Shown here one piece after another: positions 46,324 to 56,319 of a stretch of 62,833 bases of DNA (position 1 is its first letter; each line of letters begins with the position of its first letter). A model generated the notes under the pieces. It did not search any database and was not told the origin of the DNA. It was given only the letters and a program-made list of their open reading frames with translations. The stretch lies in the IMG/VR virus record IMGVR_UViG_3300010413_000029, positions 1-62,833 of that record. The stretch is one strand, 5' to 3'. Position numbers and translations under genes: made by a program. This stretch comes from a virus.

Positions 46324-47273
46324 TAGCAATATTCCTCTACGATTCTCAAAAAATTTTCAGCATTGAAGTTTTCGATATTCATTTTTTTCCATTCTAAAAC
46401 TTCTTCTGGTTCCTCTAAACAATATTCTAAAGCATCATTGCCATCCATATCTTCCAACCTGATTGGAAAGTCACACCATTCGGCATAATCAGCATAATGG
46501 ATTCCATTGTTGGTAGAATGAAGTGGAACATCATTATTGTGGCCTACAAGGATAGTCGGAATTCCCTGCGAGAGGGCAATATATCCCAAAGTATTAGATC
46601 CCAGAAATAGGTCTATTCCATTCAATTGGTTCAAGGCAGTCATAGTTCCCAGGTCTTTAGTAGCAATGGAATCCTCGGCAACATTGATAAATTCAATGCA
46701 AGAATATTTCTTATATTCTTCCAACCCATAAATTTTCAAAGAAAACGAGTAAAACACTTTTATCTCAAAGAACCAATGACGATTCTCAACAATCCAATCC
46801 ATCGTCCTTTTTACATAAACTTCATCTCCTGATCTATAGAATCTTCCTTCAACCCCCAAGAGACGAGGCCCAGAATATCCCAAAACATTTCCTGACGTGG
46901 AAGAAAAAGGTTTTACAGTCAATGGTCTACTAAATCCAATGTTTTCTTTCCTACAAGGATAGCCATAAGAATCCATGATCTTCAATCCAGCCTTATTACA
47001 CACAAAATTACAGGCTATATTGTGGGATGGTTTTGTATAGCCATCCCACAACCATGACGAATATGGAGTGTGAGGATAAATAAAAACAGGTTTATTTTTT
47101 GCTAATTTATCAATCCGATCCCATTTAATTTCATTTCCAGTAGGTTCACGATCAAGAAATACAATATCGGCCATATCAGGTTTTTTCACACGCTTCCACC
47201 CTGCAAACTTCTCCAAAGCCTCTTGCATGACTTGAAACGAATCTCGATAAGCAATGACGTAATAGGTTTTCAT
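46323..47273 (-). CDS. glycosyltransferase-like (GT-B-type) protein
   Basis: A 316-residue protein from the ATG after AAAGGTG. N-terminal alpha/beta (TYYVIAYRDSFQVMQEALEK) and C-terminal NQLNGIDLFLGSNTLGYIALSQGIPTILVGHNN resemble the donor-binding half of GT-B enzymes. It belongs to a co-transcribed set with two methyltransferases. The substrate is unknown. Confidence 0.55.
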   Translation of the reverse strand: MKTYYVIAYRDSFQVMQEALEKFAGWKRVKKPDMADIVFLDREPTGNEIKWDRIDKLAKNKPVFIYPHTPYSSWLWDGYTKPSHNIACNFVCNKAGLKIMDSYGYPCRKENIGFSRPLTVKPFSSTSGNVLGYSGPRLLGVEGRFYRSGDEVYVKRTMDWIVENRHWFFEIKVFYSFSLKIYGLEEYKKYSCIEFINVAEDSIATKDLGTMTALNQLNGIDLFLGSNTLGYIALSQGIPTILVGHNNDVPLHSTNNGIHYADYAEWCDFPIRLEDMDGNDALEYCLEEPEEVLEWKKMNIENFNAENFLRIVEEYC

Positions 47274-47305
47274 CACCTTTGATCTTTCAAAAATTCCTAC
47301 ATCAA

Positions 47306-47992
47306 TTAAGATGCTGGAACAGTCCTATAGACAATCGTAACAGCAATATCAACAGTTCCGGCAGAGGAAGTAAGTCTCATTACGAGATCACCATTGCCAG
47401 ATGGGTACACTGTCCGACCATCAGGTCCTAATAAGAGCACATCCGTTTGGAAAGCAACATCATTCAAGGTAGTAGGCCCAAACCAATCACCCTTATCTGT
47501 GTCAATAGAGTGAAGACCCAAGTTCAAGTTTAGCACTTGTGGACTTGCATTCAAGTCACCATGCAAAGCAATGATCTGATGAAAGTCGCCATTCGACTCA
47601 TCCACATTGCTCAAGAAGCCAACCAGAATATCTCCCTGAAAGGTTGTACTCGGATTGATCGACAAAATAATATGATTGATCGAAAGATGTCCAGTTTCAG
47701 TATGAGGCCAATTTGTAGTATCACTCAGGTCTACCAACATATAATTGGTGTTTCCACTGACACCGTTCAAGCTCATATGCACAAGCGAATGTTCCTGATG
47801 ACCATCCACAATCCGTAACGAAGAATCTCCCTCATATGAAACAACATCAATAGAATTCAAAAGATTATAAATCAATGCCAATATGGTCTGAGCGTAGGTT
47901 CCATCACCCAATAGATTATACCCAACTGGAAGTTCTTCATTGCCACCATCTTCAATGACATGGATCACGATCTTGTCAATTTTATCTGCCAT
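47306..47992 (-). CDS. virion-type protein of unknown function
   Basis: A 228-residue beta-rich acidic protein (KIVIHVIEDGGNEELPVGYN, NYMLVDLSDTTNWPHTETGH, TVDIAVTIVYRTVPAS). Repeating strands suggest a structural or fibre-associated protein. It overlaps the DUF115-like gene by 11 bp. No named family. Confidence 0.5.
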   Translation of the reverse strand: MADKIDKIVIHVIEDGGNEELPVGYNLLGDGTYAQTILALIYNLLNSIDVVSYEGDSSLRIVDGHQEHSLVHMSLNGVSGNTNYMLVDLSDTTNWPHTETGHLSINHIILSINPSTTFQGDILVGFLSNVDESNGDFHQIIALHGDLNASPQVLNLNLGLHSIDTDKGDWFGPTTLNDVAFQTDVLLLGPDGRTVYPSGNGDLVMRLTSSAGTVDIAVTIVYRTVPAS

Positions 47993-48803
47993 TCGCGCAC
48001 CTCAACCCCAAAGATTTCAACAATCCATTCGAGTGGTCAACCCATTGTAACCCATCACGTTCCATCAATGGCTCCACCATATCACGAAGCCATAATCCTC
48101 CACTTACCCAATCCCACTGGGTGTTCAGTCCTTCATACTGGGTAAACATTGCACCAGTTCGGAATCGATCAGGCTGATAGTTAGTGTATCTATACCAGTG
48201 ATGATGTTGGGAACTTTCCCTAAAACAGAAATCAATACCAATAGTATGCACCTGTTTTACACCAAGGATTCCAGCCAGATGCAACAACTGAGTCGCAACC
48301 GTCCCCACCCGAAATTGAATTTTCGGACTGGTCAACGCGCCCGGATGGTCAAACAGGGGGCCAGCCAGGAACCCATCACCATACTCCCTAAAACTAAATC
48401 TCTCGAACTGTTCCTCGTAGTTATCACCCAATTCTCCCATACGCTTGATCTTGATCGCCTTCACGCGACCATCTACAATGGGTGAGCCTTTCCAATTCAG
48501 GAACGAGATCATTTTCACTTTGGCAGTATTCTCAGGCGAGATGATCTTCATCATGGTCTGGTATCGCTCCTCCCCTTTGGAAGCCCTACCAGCAGCCATG
48601 TGCATATTCTCAACCACCAAGTGAAAGTCCAGGTTGTCAATCTCAAAACAAGTGCCATTCGCGCCCAAAATCACATCAGGCTTGATCTCATCCTGTAGGG
48701 ATTGCCATTCTTTCCCACTGGGGCCACCCAAGACAAGCAAGGCTTTTCCACCATAAAAAGCACCTTGAAACTTATCTACTTCTTGGGGTTGGTCTTTTCT
48801 CAT
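47982..48803 (-). CDS. DUF115/MptE-like protein
   Basis: A 273-residue Rossmann-type protein. GKALLVLGGPSGKEWQSLQD near the N-terminus and the strand LDFHLVVENMHM match the DUF115 (6-hydroxymethylpterin pyrophosphokinase MptE-like) style of alpha/beta proteins that often accompany glycan-modifying genes. A second conserved-looking block is VKQVHTIGIDFCFRESSQHHHW. Role in sugar modification inferred from the neighbours. Confidence 0.6.
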   Translation of the reverse strand: MRKDQPQEVDKFQGAFYGGKALLVLGGPSGKEWQSLQDEIKPDVILGANGTCFEIDNLDFHLVVENMHMAAGRASKGEERYQTMMKIISPENTAKVKMISFLNWKGSPIVDGRVKAIKIKRMGELGDNYEEQFERFSFREYGDGFLAGPLFDHPGALTSPKIQFRVGTVATQLLHLAGILGVKQVHTIGIDFCFRESSQHHHWYRYTNYQPDRFRTGAMFTQYEGLNTQWDWVSGGLWLRDMVEPLMERDGLQWVDHSNGLLKSLGLRCANGR

Positions 48804-49219
48804 GGCAACTTTCCAGTTAGTTCAGGCCAATGTAGAACAGCCAAAACAACCAGAATAATAATAACGGTATCAATAAATCTACGTACCAATCCTGGCCAAA
48901 TTTCCTTTTTGAAAAAACGCACCCACTTATCAGCTTCACCAACTTCTAATTCTTCCTGGTCACTTTCTCGCCTGGCTGGATGATTGTTCTTATCAAACTG
49001 GATTTCACCACTACCTAAATTGGAAACCAGATTCTTCGTTACTCTCACATCAGACTGAATAACCTTGATCTGTCCCTTCATCTCAGTAAGTTCATCAACC
49101 ACATCATTCCAAGAAGTAAGGACATGGAACAGGGATCTCCAAACTCCTTTTGTTGGTATATCATCTGGTAGTCGATTCACGTCTGCCTCTAAAATCTCTA
49201 GTTGATCTTTATATGACAT
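48800..49219 (-). CDS. coiled-coil protein with C-terminal transmembrane anchor
   Basis: A 139-residue protein. Helical N-terminus (DQLEILEADVNRLPDD, NDVVDELTEMKGQIKVIQSD), charged middle, then one transmembrane segment (TVIIILVVLAVLHW) near the end. The layout resembles small phage membrane proteins of the haemolysin-XhlA/holin kind. It lies in the tail-fibre operon. Role uncertain. Confidence 0.55.
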   Translation of the reverse strand: MSYKDQLEILEADVNRLPDDIPTKGVWRSLFHVLTSWNDVVDELTEMKGQIKVIQSDVRVTKNLVSNLGSGEIQFDKNNHPARRESDQEELEVGEADKWVRFFKKEIWPGLVRRFIDTVIIILVVLAVLHWPELTGKLP

Positions 49220-49266
49220 CTCATCTACTCCATGACGAAAAATAATAGCATTGGTTATGTATCATT

Positions 49267-50676
49267 TTATCCATAAATTACACCAAGCACATCCAACTGA
49301 CTTCCAGCAATGAACGAGCCAGAAGTCACAGCAATAAGTTGTATTCTATCAATCGCACTGGTACTCAACCACAGACCACCACCAGAACTTTCCCGTTCCG
49401 CAGCAGCATCCGGGTTGGAGCCTCGATAGTCCACCGTCTTATTGTAGGTCGTTCCATCAGCATCGAAAATCTTGGCAAGGAATGTACCAAAGTATCCAGC
49501 CGAGGCAGTATTGCCCGGAACAATCACACCACCAAAATAGGTTGCAGCCGCAGAAGTGTCATTCGATGAGCTAGACCCTTCCCGATGGCAAATATAGGCA
49601 TAATTGTTGCCAGTATCAATCGAACCATTCCCAACCCGCAGAGCAGCCACATCCGCAGTAGCAGCCAATGAGCTGCGAATCCGCTTGCCAACAATCCAAA
49701 TCTCATCATAGCCAGCAGGGATGGTCACAACCGCAAAGGCAGACGTACCAGAAAGGGTCTCACTAGCAATCAACTCAATCGAAGGAGTCCCGCCTCCACC
49801 ACCTCCAACAAGTTCCAAATCCTTCACTCTGGCAGCCAACTGGTCAATGGCATCTTTGTAATTGCCGGGATCATCCAAATAATCCCAATCCGAAAGCACA
49901 GCAGGGGTGTAGGTGATATAAAAAACATCGACAGCACCAACACCACCCTTGTCAAAACGCAAATCCAAGAAGTCATTCCGAGCACTGTTCTGGAACAACT
50001 CATTGTAGCCAGCCTCCAAGATGACAGCCCATATCGCCTTGCCAGTGGTAGCCTCAGGAATATCACCTTCATCCAAACTGGCACGTGTCACATTAGTGGA
50101 GCCAACCACATAATCTACAGACCCATCATCATTGGCCTGCAAGGTAATCCACAGGGCGTCACTAGCAGGCATATCCCCTGACACATCCACAACCTGATCA
50201 CCAATGAATACCCATCCATCAAGGGTGGAATTGCGAACCACACCAGGATAAATCTGTATCGTCAATGTGCCAGCAATGGGCTTGGCGAGCAAGGGTAGAA
50301 ATTGCTGCCCATGTACCCAAGTCGTATTTAATCCGGGCCACGAGTGGTTATGAGGGGGAATAGCTGGATTGACAGATGTCACGCCATTGTTTGAACTTCC
50401 CTCAGACCCCAACTCAAACAAGACTTCAATGCGATTAGCTGAATATTCATCAGAACCAACAAACACCACAAGCCCGGCGCGATTGGGGACATTGCGCCGA
50501 TTGAGAACCTCTCTGGGAAGCCCATCAGACAATGAAGTGACATAAACACGATTCCCCACGCCGGTCAATACTGTCCCATCCAACTTTCCCATGACAGCAA
50601 AATAGCCCTTGGCCTTTGTCTTTCCTGCCTCACCAATGCCTTTCTTGAGTCTGCGAAATTGCAATTTATCACTCAT
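49267..50676 (-). CDS. tail fibre or baseplate-upper-type protein
   Basis: A 469-residue protein whose ATG overlaps the tail hub gene stop (ATGA). The N-terminal 110 residues are basic then beta-rich. The middle includes GEAGKTKAKGYFAVMGKLDG and repeats. After a GGGGGG linker (about 298) comes a C-terminal beta domain of about 170 residues with AVVTIPAGYDEIWIVGKRI, typical of receptor-binding heads. Virion function inferred from position. Confidence 0.6.
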   Translation of the reverse strand: MSDKLQFRRLKKGIGEAGKTKAKGYFAVMGKLDGTVLTGVGNRVYVTSLSDGLPREVLNRRNVPNRAGLVVFVGSDEYSANRIEVLFELGSEGSSNNGVTSVNPAIPPHNHSWPGLNTTWVHGQQFLPLLAKPIAGTLTIQIYPGVVRNSTLDGWVFIGDQVVDVSGDMPASDALWITLQANDDGSVDYVVGSTNVTRASLDEGDIPEATTGKAIWAVILEAGYNELFQNSARNDFLDLRFDKGGVGAVDVFYITYTPAVLSDWDYLDDPGNYKDAIDQLAARVKDLELVGGGGGGTPSIELIASETLSGTSAFAVVTIPAGYDEIWIVGKRIRSSLAATADVAALRVGNGSIDTGNNYAYICHREGSSSSNDTSAAATYFGGVIVPGNTASAGYFGTFLAKIFDADGTTYNKTVDYRGSNPDAAAERESSGGGLWLSTSAIDRIQLIAVTSGSFIAGSQLDVLGVIYG

Positions 50677-53399
50677 GGCGCACACACATTATTCACAACA
50701 GAGCCATAAAGCTCTACCGCTCGCGCTACCACAGTGGCATTTCGTAGCGAATATCCCAACGTGCCAGCATTGTCAGCAAATACAACATCTGCAACCCTGA
50801 AATTGATACTGGCATCAGGGGCAAGGAAATAGCCTCTCCCATAGTTGGCAGAAAAAATCTCTGCATAAAAACAGACAGTGGGCAGGATGATAGTCGTATC
50901 CCCGTTTTGATTCCCAATCGAGCCAGAAGAATCCAACTGGAACCCATAAAAATTGAAACCATCTGCACCATTGTCCCAGGGACCTCCACTCCCATCTATA
51001 CAATAGACATTGCCAGCCACAGTGGCAATATCCGTACCACTCCCATTGGCAGCAGCCACAGAACCAGAAGAAACTACATCCCCAGGGGTGGCACTCTCGA
51101 TAATAGTGCCGACACCAGCATCCAGAACAATCCTGAACCCATCCACAGCCGTATCGACCAAGACATTGAAGTTAGCCCGAAAGGCATATAACCCAATGCC
51201 AGCCGATAGGGTGGCCGTAGCAACAGGGGAGCCGCCACTCATCCCATAGACCGTGATATGACTGGCAGCATCCCCATGCACTTTAGCACTGAAATCGATG
51301 AACGTTTTGGTTCTCGGATTGCTCCGAATCTTGCAGGGGAATATGGCATCCGCAATCAACTTGTCAGAGTTCGACCCATCCAGGTAAGGCTTCGACCAAA
51401 CCAAGCTATAGAAGTTCTTGAACTCACTCCCACAATCCGTATCTGTTCCATCAGGGATGGTAGGAGGAAAGCTAACAGGAGGAATCTCCGGCAAATCTAT
51501 TGGATCAAGCGGGGGCAACTTTCCAAGGCCAGGGATGTCCACAAACGTACCATCCCCGGCAGGGACATCCCCATTGACATAAATGGCATCTGTCTCATCA
51601 GTCTCCCCTTCAAAAACAACCTCCACAACACACTTTCCACCAATGCGAGTGGGGTCAGTGGGGTCAAACTCATAGGATAGATCAACAGAGACAGGCACGA
51701 TTGTGCCAGAATAGTCATCCAATCCTGAAACCGTCCCATACAGGGTGGGTGCAATGTCAAAAGCACGATTCGCGCCAACCAACGTCAATGGGATTTCAGG
51801 GTATGGGTTGTTCTCATGGGCAAAGACCAATCCAGCCAATTTGTTGGCCTGCTCCTGGTCGCCCAACAGCATATTGGGGAACGGAAGCAAACTGCCAAGC
51901 AAGGCAGGGACATGGCCGGGAGAGAGCGAATAGATCGCAGTCCCATTGCCATACTCATCCGCAGCCACGCCACTCAAGAGCACCTGAGATACCTGCGGAG
52001 AGCGTCTGGTCATCTCAATCTGCTTGTCATAGTCCTGGTCTTCCAACGCAATCACAAGTTCTGAACTCGCAGCACGCGAAGCGGACGGGATCAGATTGTA
52101 GGGAACTTTCACAGCAAATAGCATGTTGTAATTGCAGGCCGCTCTTGCCAAAATCTGAGACTCGGCAATGTCCAAAATCTGATCCCACATATTTCCAGCC
52201 GCAGACTCCGTCGAGCCAGTGTACTTGGTGTCATCCGTCAAGTACACATCCATGATCTGTGTCACAGTCGAACGCCAATGCAGAAAATGGTACAAGCCCT
52301 TATCAACAGTCAGGTTCTGCATCTCAGTCCATACCGTAGCGGCAGCAGTGGAAAGCTCCACGCCCACAGGGAAGGAAGACATCTTTGACATCCAAAAAGC
52401 AGCCCCTCGAATGTCAAACGTACTGGGCTTGAACTCAGGGTCATCCAGCATAGAGGATTCATAAATCCACCCGGACATCCAGATATTCTCACGACCAGGG
52501 TATAACCCAACCACATCCTCAACCCCATCAAAGTAGTCCTTAGAGAAAATGACAGCCAACCCTCCAAAACGAAGCAGGGCAATATCATTGGCATCATGCA
52601 AGGTGACTTGTGCAGACCAATCCCCATCCTCCACGCTACATCCACACTCATCCAGTGTAAAGTCAGTAATGGGGCGATGGTCAGCATCAAACACAAATAC
52701 ATAGCGATACCCTGTCATGCTCTTACCACCACTACTAGAAACAGCAGTTGTAGCAACACGAACATAGCCATTGGTCGGGTAACTTGAAATCGTCACAGTG
52801 GGGTTAGTAGTGGTTTCATTAGTTACAACTCCATCACTGGCCTCAGTCAAATAGCTTGCGATAGTGTCATCAAAAACATCAGTATCAGCAACAGCAGGGT
52901 AGCTTACAGAAGCAGGATAATCACTATTGATCAAATCTAAAACAACATGCCCTCCCATTCTTACAATAGGGTCAAAGTTCTCATGCTGGTCCGAATATTC
53001 GACATCCACATCCATGAACACTTCATCAGATGTCACAACCAGGTGTTTTGGGCGAATATCAAAAGCATCCACAACCGTGATGTACAACCCATTGGCAAAC
53101 GGGATGCTAGACTCCTCACTGGTATAGGCAGTCAAGGAAGTCCACGCCTTTCGTACCCTGCAAATCCCCAAGTCATAGGCGCCAGCCGATGATCCCACAA
53201 ACACGATCATTCCTGGCAACACATCCGCATACGAGCCTTCCGTCACACTTCCAAATTCAAACTCTGAGACCATATCCGTGCCAGTGTAATCACTGATGCG
53301 ACATGCCAATATGGTCTTGGGTTGCAATATTGCAAGCCCAAGGATGGAGTACTGGCTCTCGCTACGTAGCAAGGTTTGATGACCAGCAGTCAAACTCAT
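50673..53399 (-). CDS. tail hub/tail-associated protein
   Basis: A 908-residue beta-rich protein following the distal-tail gene. Position, size and overlap pattern (4 bp with both neighbours) match a siphophage tail hub or Tal-like protein. A proline-rich hinge (IDLPEIPPVSFPPTIPDGT, about 630) separates an N-terminal hub from a C-terminal beta-sandwich region. No peptidase motif was recognised. Confidence 0.65.
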   Translation of the reverse strand: MSLTAGHQTLLRSESQYSILGLAILQPKTILACRISDYTGTDMVSEFEFGSVTEGSYADVLPGMIVFVGSSAGAYDLGICRVRKAWTSLTAYTSEESSIPFANGLYITVVDAFDIRPKHLVVTSDEVFMDVDVEYSDQHENFDPIVRMGGHVVLDLINSDYPASVSYPAVADTDVFDDTIASYLTEASDGVVTNETTTNPTVTISSYPTNGYVRVATTAVSSSGGKSMTGYRYVFVFDADHRPITDFTLDECGCSVEDGDWSAQVTLHDANDIALLRFGGLAVIFSKDYFDGVEDVVGLYPGRENIWMSGWIYESSMLDDPEFKPSTFDIRGAAFWMSKMSSFPVGVELSTAAATVWTEMQNLTVDKGLYHFLHWRSTVTQIMDVYLTDDTKYTGSTESAAGNMWDQILDIAESQILARAACNYNMLFAVKVPYNLIPSASRAASSELVIALEDQDYDKQIEMTRRSPQVSQVLLSGVAADEYGNGTAIYSLSPGHVPALLGSLLPFPNMLLGDQEQANKLAGLVFAHENNPYPEIPLTLVGANRAFDIAPTLYGTVSGLDDYSGTIVPVSVDLSYEFDPTDPTRIGGKCVVEVVFEGETDETDAIYVNGDVPAGDGTFVDIPGLGKLPPLDPIDLPEIPPVSFPPTIPDGTDTDCGSEFKNFYSLVWSKPYLDGSNSDKLIADAIFPCKIRSNPRTKTFIDFSAKVHGDAASHITVYGMSGGSPVATATLSAGIGLYAFRANFNVLVDTAVDGFRIVLDAGVGTIIESATPGDVVSSGSVAAANGSGTDIATVAGNVYCIDGSGGPWDNGADGFNFYGFQLDSSGSIGNQNGDTTIILPTVCFYAEIFSANYGRGYFLAPDASINFRVADVVFADNAGTLGYSLRNATVVARAVELYGSVVNNVCAP

Positions 53400-53788
53400 G
53401 GCAAGGACGCTCCATAGTTCTGAGTCACAATCAACACCACGGAAAACTCCATAATAATCCCATTGTCAGGAGGTTGTTCTTCCTGCCAGATCATGTTGGC
53501 CTTCACGTACACCAAGTCCCAATCATCATCACGGAGGCGCATATACACGACCGCAGACTTCCCAGGACAATAGCTCTTGAGCGTGTTTCTCTGTGCCTGC
53601 GTGACAAATCCCCAACGCAAAGCAGTTGCCTCGAACCCATGCCCATACACGCGCGCATCATGAGCAGGAGCCTCCACTGTAAACGGAGCATAGGCTTCCT
53701 GAAATGGGGCCTCAATGCCAAGCTCGCCAAACGATTGCATCAGGTTCGGCGCACTTCCAATACGATAATCATGGGCAGGGTTGGTCAT
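53396..53788 (-). CDS. distal tail-like protein
   Basis: A 130-residue protein between the tape measure and the hub. It has no motif of its own. The order tape measure, small beta protein, hub is standard for distal tail (Dit-type) proteins. It contains RWGFVTQAQRNTLKSYCPGK and VVLIVTQNYG. Assignment is by position. Confidence 0.5.
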   Translation of the reverse strand: MTNPAHDYRIGSAPNLMQSFGELGIEAPFQEAYAPFTVEAPAHDARVYGHGFEATALRWGFVTQAQRNTLKSYCPGKSAVVYMRLRDDDWDLVYVKANMIWQEEQPPDNGIIMEFSVVLIVTQNYGASLP

Positions 53789-56076
53789 GCTCTCACCAGG
53801 CCTTTTGTCAAATTCTTGAGAAGTTTCGCAGTATTTTTGTCTAAGGCTTCATTAAGCATCTTCCTCGTAATCATGCCACCAGGAAACTGCATATTCACTG
53901 TGGTACTACCTCCACCTTGAGCAAAGTTCTGAATACTATCTCTGGTCAACCGTCCTCCAACCAACTTTTCCAGGGAGCTAGTCGATTGAGGGTCAAGCAC
54001 ATACTCACCCAAATGTGTCCGAATCGGGCCTTCAGGGGTGTAGCCACCACTTTGGTATCCGGGCAGATTGCTCCCATTGCCAACACCAGAAGCAGTCGAT
54101 TGCAGGAAGTTGACCAGATCAGCTTGCATCCTGGCATAATACTGATTACGCAAATTCTCCTCATTGAGTAAGTTGGCATTCAAGTCTCGCAGGATGTCAA
54201 GGAAAGCATTGCGTCTCGTAACCTGTTCTTGCCGATAGGCCAATTCCAACTCACGCAATTTCTCGGCCTGTTGCTGTCTGGCCTTGGACAGTTCTTCATT
54301 GTGCTGTGCATCCAACTGCTTGAGACGTTCTTCGAACTGCGCCTTGGCCTGTGCCTGTTGAAACGCAAACTGCTCGGCAGCCTGTTGCTGTCTGAATTCA
54401 AAATCAGCCTGCCGTTGCGCACGTTCTTTGGCAAACTGCTCATCCATCTCCCGCAGTCTTTGGCGATAGTCTTCCTGCCTGCGCTTCTTTTCCTCACTAT
54501 AGTTTTCTTCGAGGTCGCGCTTCCTGCGTTCATAATCACGCTTCTCACGCGATAGGCCGAGCGCGTCACGAGCAGCCACAAGATCACGCACTTTATCATT
54601 ATGTTCTTCTTCAAGTTTTTGAAGTGCCTTTTGATGGTCTTTGGCAGCACGCTCGGTTTCCTTCTGGTAGGATTCCTGTGCCTTCTTGCGGTTTTCTTGG
54701 TGCTGTTGTTCAGCCTGTGCCTGTTGCTGTGCAAACTGAGACGCGGCCTGCGCCCGTTGGAAGTTGAAACTGGCAAGAGCATTGGCACTTGACTGCTCGT
54801 ACTGGGAAATCAGTTGGGCGCGTTGATTGACATAGTTGGCTTCAATCTGGTTGATCTGCTCCAAGCCCTGTTGTACCAATTGCGCCCGTTGCTGAGAGTA
54901 TTGCTGTTCAGCCTGTGCTTCCTGTTGCCGGTAAGAGATGAACGCATCCGTAGCCTGGGCAAGGTCGGCCTCGCCCTGAAAATCTCGCAATCCAGAAGCA
55001 ACCTTATCGGTGGCATTTGAAGCATCATCTGCGGCAGTTTCCAAGCCAAGTAACTTCTGAACCCATTGGTCAATCTTCGTCAAATTATCGCCAATGGCAT
55101 CCCCAGCTTTCCCGGCAACACCACCCAGTTTTTCAAGCTGTATTGCAATCAAGGCTAACGGTGCATTGGCTGTACGAAAAGCCGTAAGCGCAGCATCACC
55201 CAATCCTTGCTTTTTATAGTCTTCCCCGTACACTAATTTCCCAAGCGCATTGCCAAGAGCAACACCTGCCTCAGCCCCAATCACAACTGCACTGGCATAC
55301 AAGGCAACCGTTCCAATCGCAGCACCAGCCTTACCCAACACACCAGCCCCACCAGCAGCTACAGCAGCAGCATTACTACCATTGGTTTTCCCTAAAACAG
55401 CACCAGCTAGAAACTCCCCAACGCTTTTCTCAAAACGCCGCGTCGCTAAATCGTACTCAGCCGTAGCAGCAAGATATTTGAAATCGGCATATATTTTTAT
55501 TCCCTTACTGACAGCAACACCAACAGCTGCCAATGTTGCTACAACAATACCAGTATTGAGGGCAGCCTGAACTAAGTCAGGATTTTTTTGAACAAAAGCG
55601 GCTGCTTTTTCAGCAAGTTCAGCAGCCTTTTCATAAATTGGTAATAATACCTGTGCGGAAGCCTCGCCCAAATTCAATTGTGCATTCTTTATTCGTTTAG
55701 TTGCTGCGATCCATCTATCCGCAGTTTCATCCCCTCGAATTCCAGCATCTTCTACAAACTTCACGTACTGTCTAGCAGATAAGGCAAGCCCACCAACAAC
55801 GGCAGCACCAGCAGCACCAAAAGCAGTAGAGACTCTAGTAATATTTCCCGATATTTGCGAGAGTCTAGTAGCTTCTTCTCTAGTAGATTTTAGTCTATCT
55901 TCAAATGCTCTTGCTTTTTCCTGAGCTTCAATCAACGCATTATTTAGATTGACAAGCTCAGTTTCGTCAAGAGATTGTAATAGATTTTCAATATTAGAAA
56001 GACCGCGCTCAGTATCTTGTTGCGCGGCCTGATCTAATAGTATCTGAAATAGGAGTGCAGAACTCTCATCAGCCAT
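53785..56076 (-). CDS. tail tape measure protein
   Basis: A 763-residue protein. The N-terminal 80 residues are helical. A hydrophobic, alanine/glycine-rich stretch (about 150-320) includes likely membrane-active segments. A long charged glutamine/arginine/lysine coiled coil (about 370-640) follows, and a short C-terminal domain ends it. The start is the ATG two bases after the chaperone stop. At about 0.15 nm per residue the tail would be roughly 110 nm. It follows the frameshifted chaperones, as is typical. Confidence 0.85.
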   Translation of the reverse strand: MADESSALLFQILLDQAAQQDTERGLSNIENLLQSLDETELVNLNNALIEAQEKARAFEDRLKSTREEATRLSQISGNITRVSTAFGAAGAAVVGGLALSARQYVKFVEDAGIRGDETADRWIAATKRIKNAQLNLGEASAQVLLPIYEKAAELAEKAAAFVQKNPDLVQAALNTGIVVATLAAVGVAVSKGIKIYADFKYLAATAEYDLATRRFEKSVGEFLAGAVLGKTNGSNAAAVAAGGAGVLGKAGAAIGTVALYASAVVIGAEAGVALGNALGKLVYGEDYKKQGLGDAALTAFRTANAPLALIAIQLEKLGGVAGKAGDAIGDNLTKIDQWVQKLLGLETAADDASNATDKVASGLRDFQGEADLAQATDAFISYRQQEAQAEQQYSQQRAQLVQQGLEQINQIEANYVNQRAQLISQYEQSSANALASFNFQRAQAASQFAQQQAQAEQQHQENRKKAQESYQKETERAAKDHQKALQKLEEEHNDKVRDLVAARDALGLSREKRDYERRKRDLEENYSEEKKRRQEDYRQRLREMDEQFAKERAQRQADFEFRQQQAAEQFAFQQAQAKAQFEERLKQLDAQHNEELSKARQQQAEKLRELELAYRQEQVTRRNAFLDILRDLNANLLNEENLRNQYYARMQADLVNFLQSTASGVGNGSNLPGYQSGGYTPEGPIRTHLGEYVLDPQSTSSLEKLVGGRLTRDSIQNFAQGGGSTTVNMQFPGGMITRKMLNEALDKNTAKLLKNLTKGLVRA

Positions 56077-56078
56077 CG

Positions 56079-56285
56079 TCAACTATCCTGTTCATGCAAC
56101 TTTCTATATTCTTCCAATCTCTGCCCAACCATAGGGTCAAACACTGAGTCAATGTAGAGGATGTCTTCGAGCAATGTGTCCGGCTGTTTCCGAATCTCCG
56201 TAGGAGGTATCTTTCGATCAAACGCTCGATAGATTATCCAGGTAGGGTAGGCCTTTTCAAAGCGTTCCAGGCTAATCTCAAGCAT
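56079..56285 (-). CDS. second tail-chaperone part, read by frameshift from the 56320-56805 gene
   Basis: The frame MLEISLERFEKAYPTWIIYR (68 residues) is open upstream without a stop through the end of the 56320-56805 gene to its A9 tract. From there it reads RAESLTIIQRLRKSLPSD onward. A ribosome slipping +1 (or -2) at A9 would join them, giving a G-GT-type chaperone fusion. No Shine-Dalgarno is seen before the ATG at 56285, which supports expression as an extension. Confidence 0.7.
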   Translation of the reverse strand: MLEISLERFEKAYPTWIIYRAFDRKIPPTEIRKQPDTLLEDILYIDSVFDPMVGQRLEEYRKLHEQDS

Positions 56286-56319
56286 GTCTGGAACGAAGTG
56301 TACAGAACTATAAGGGTCA

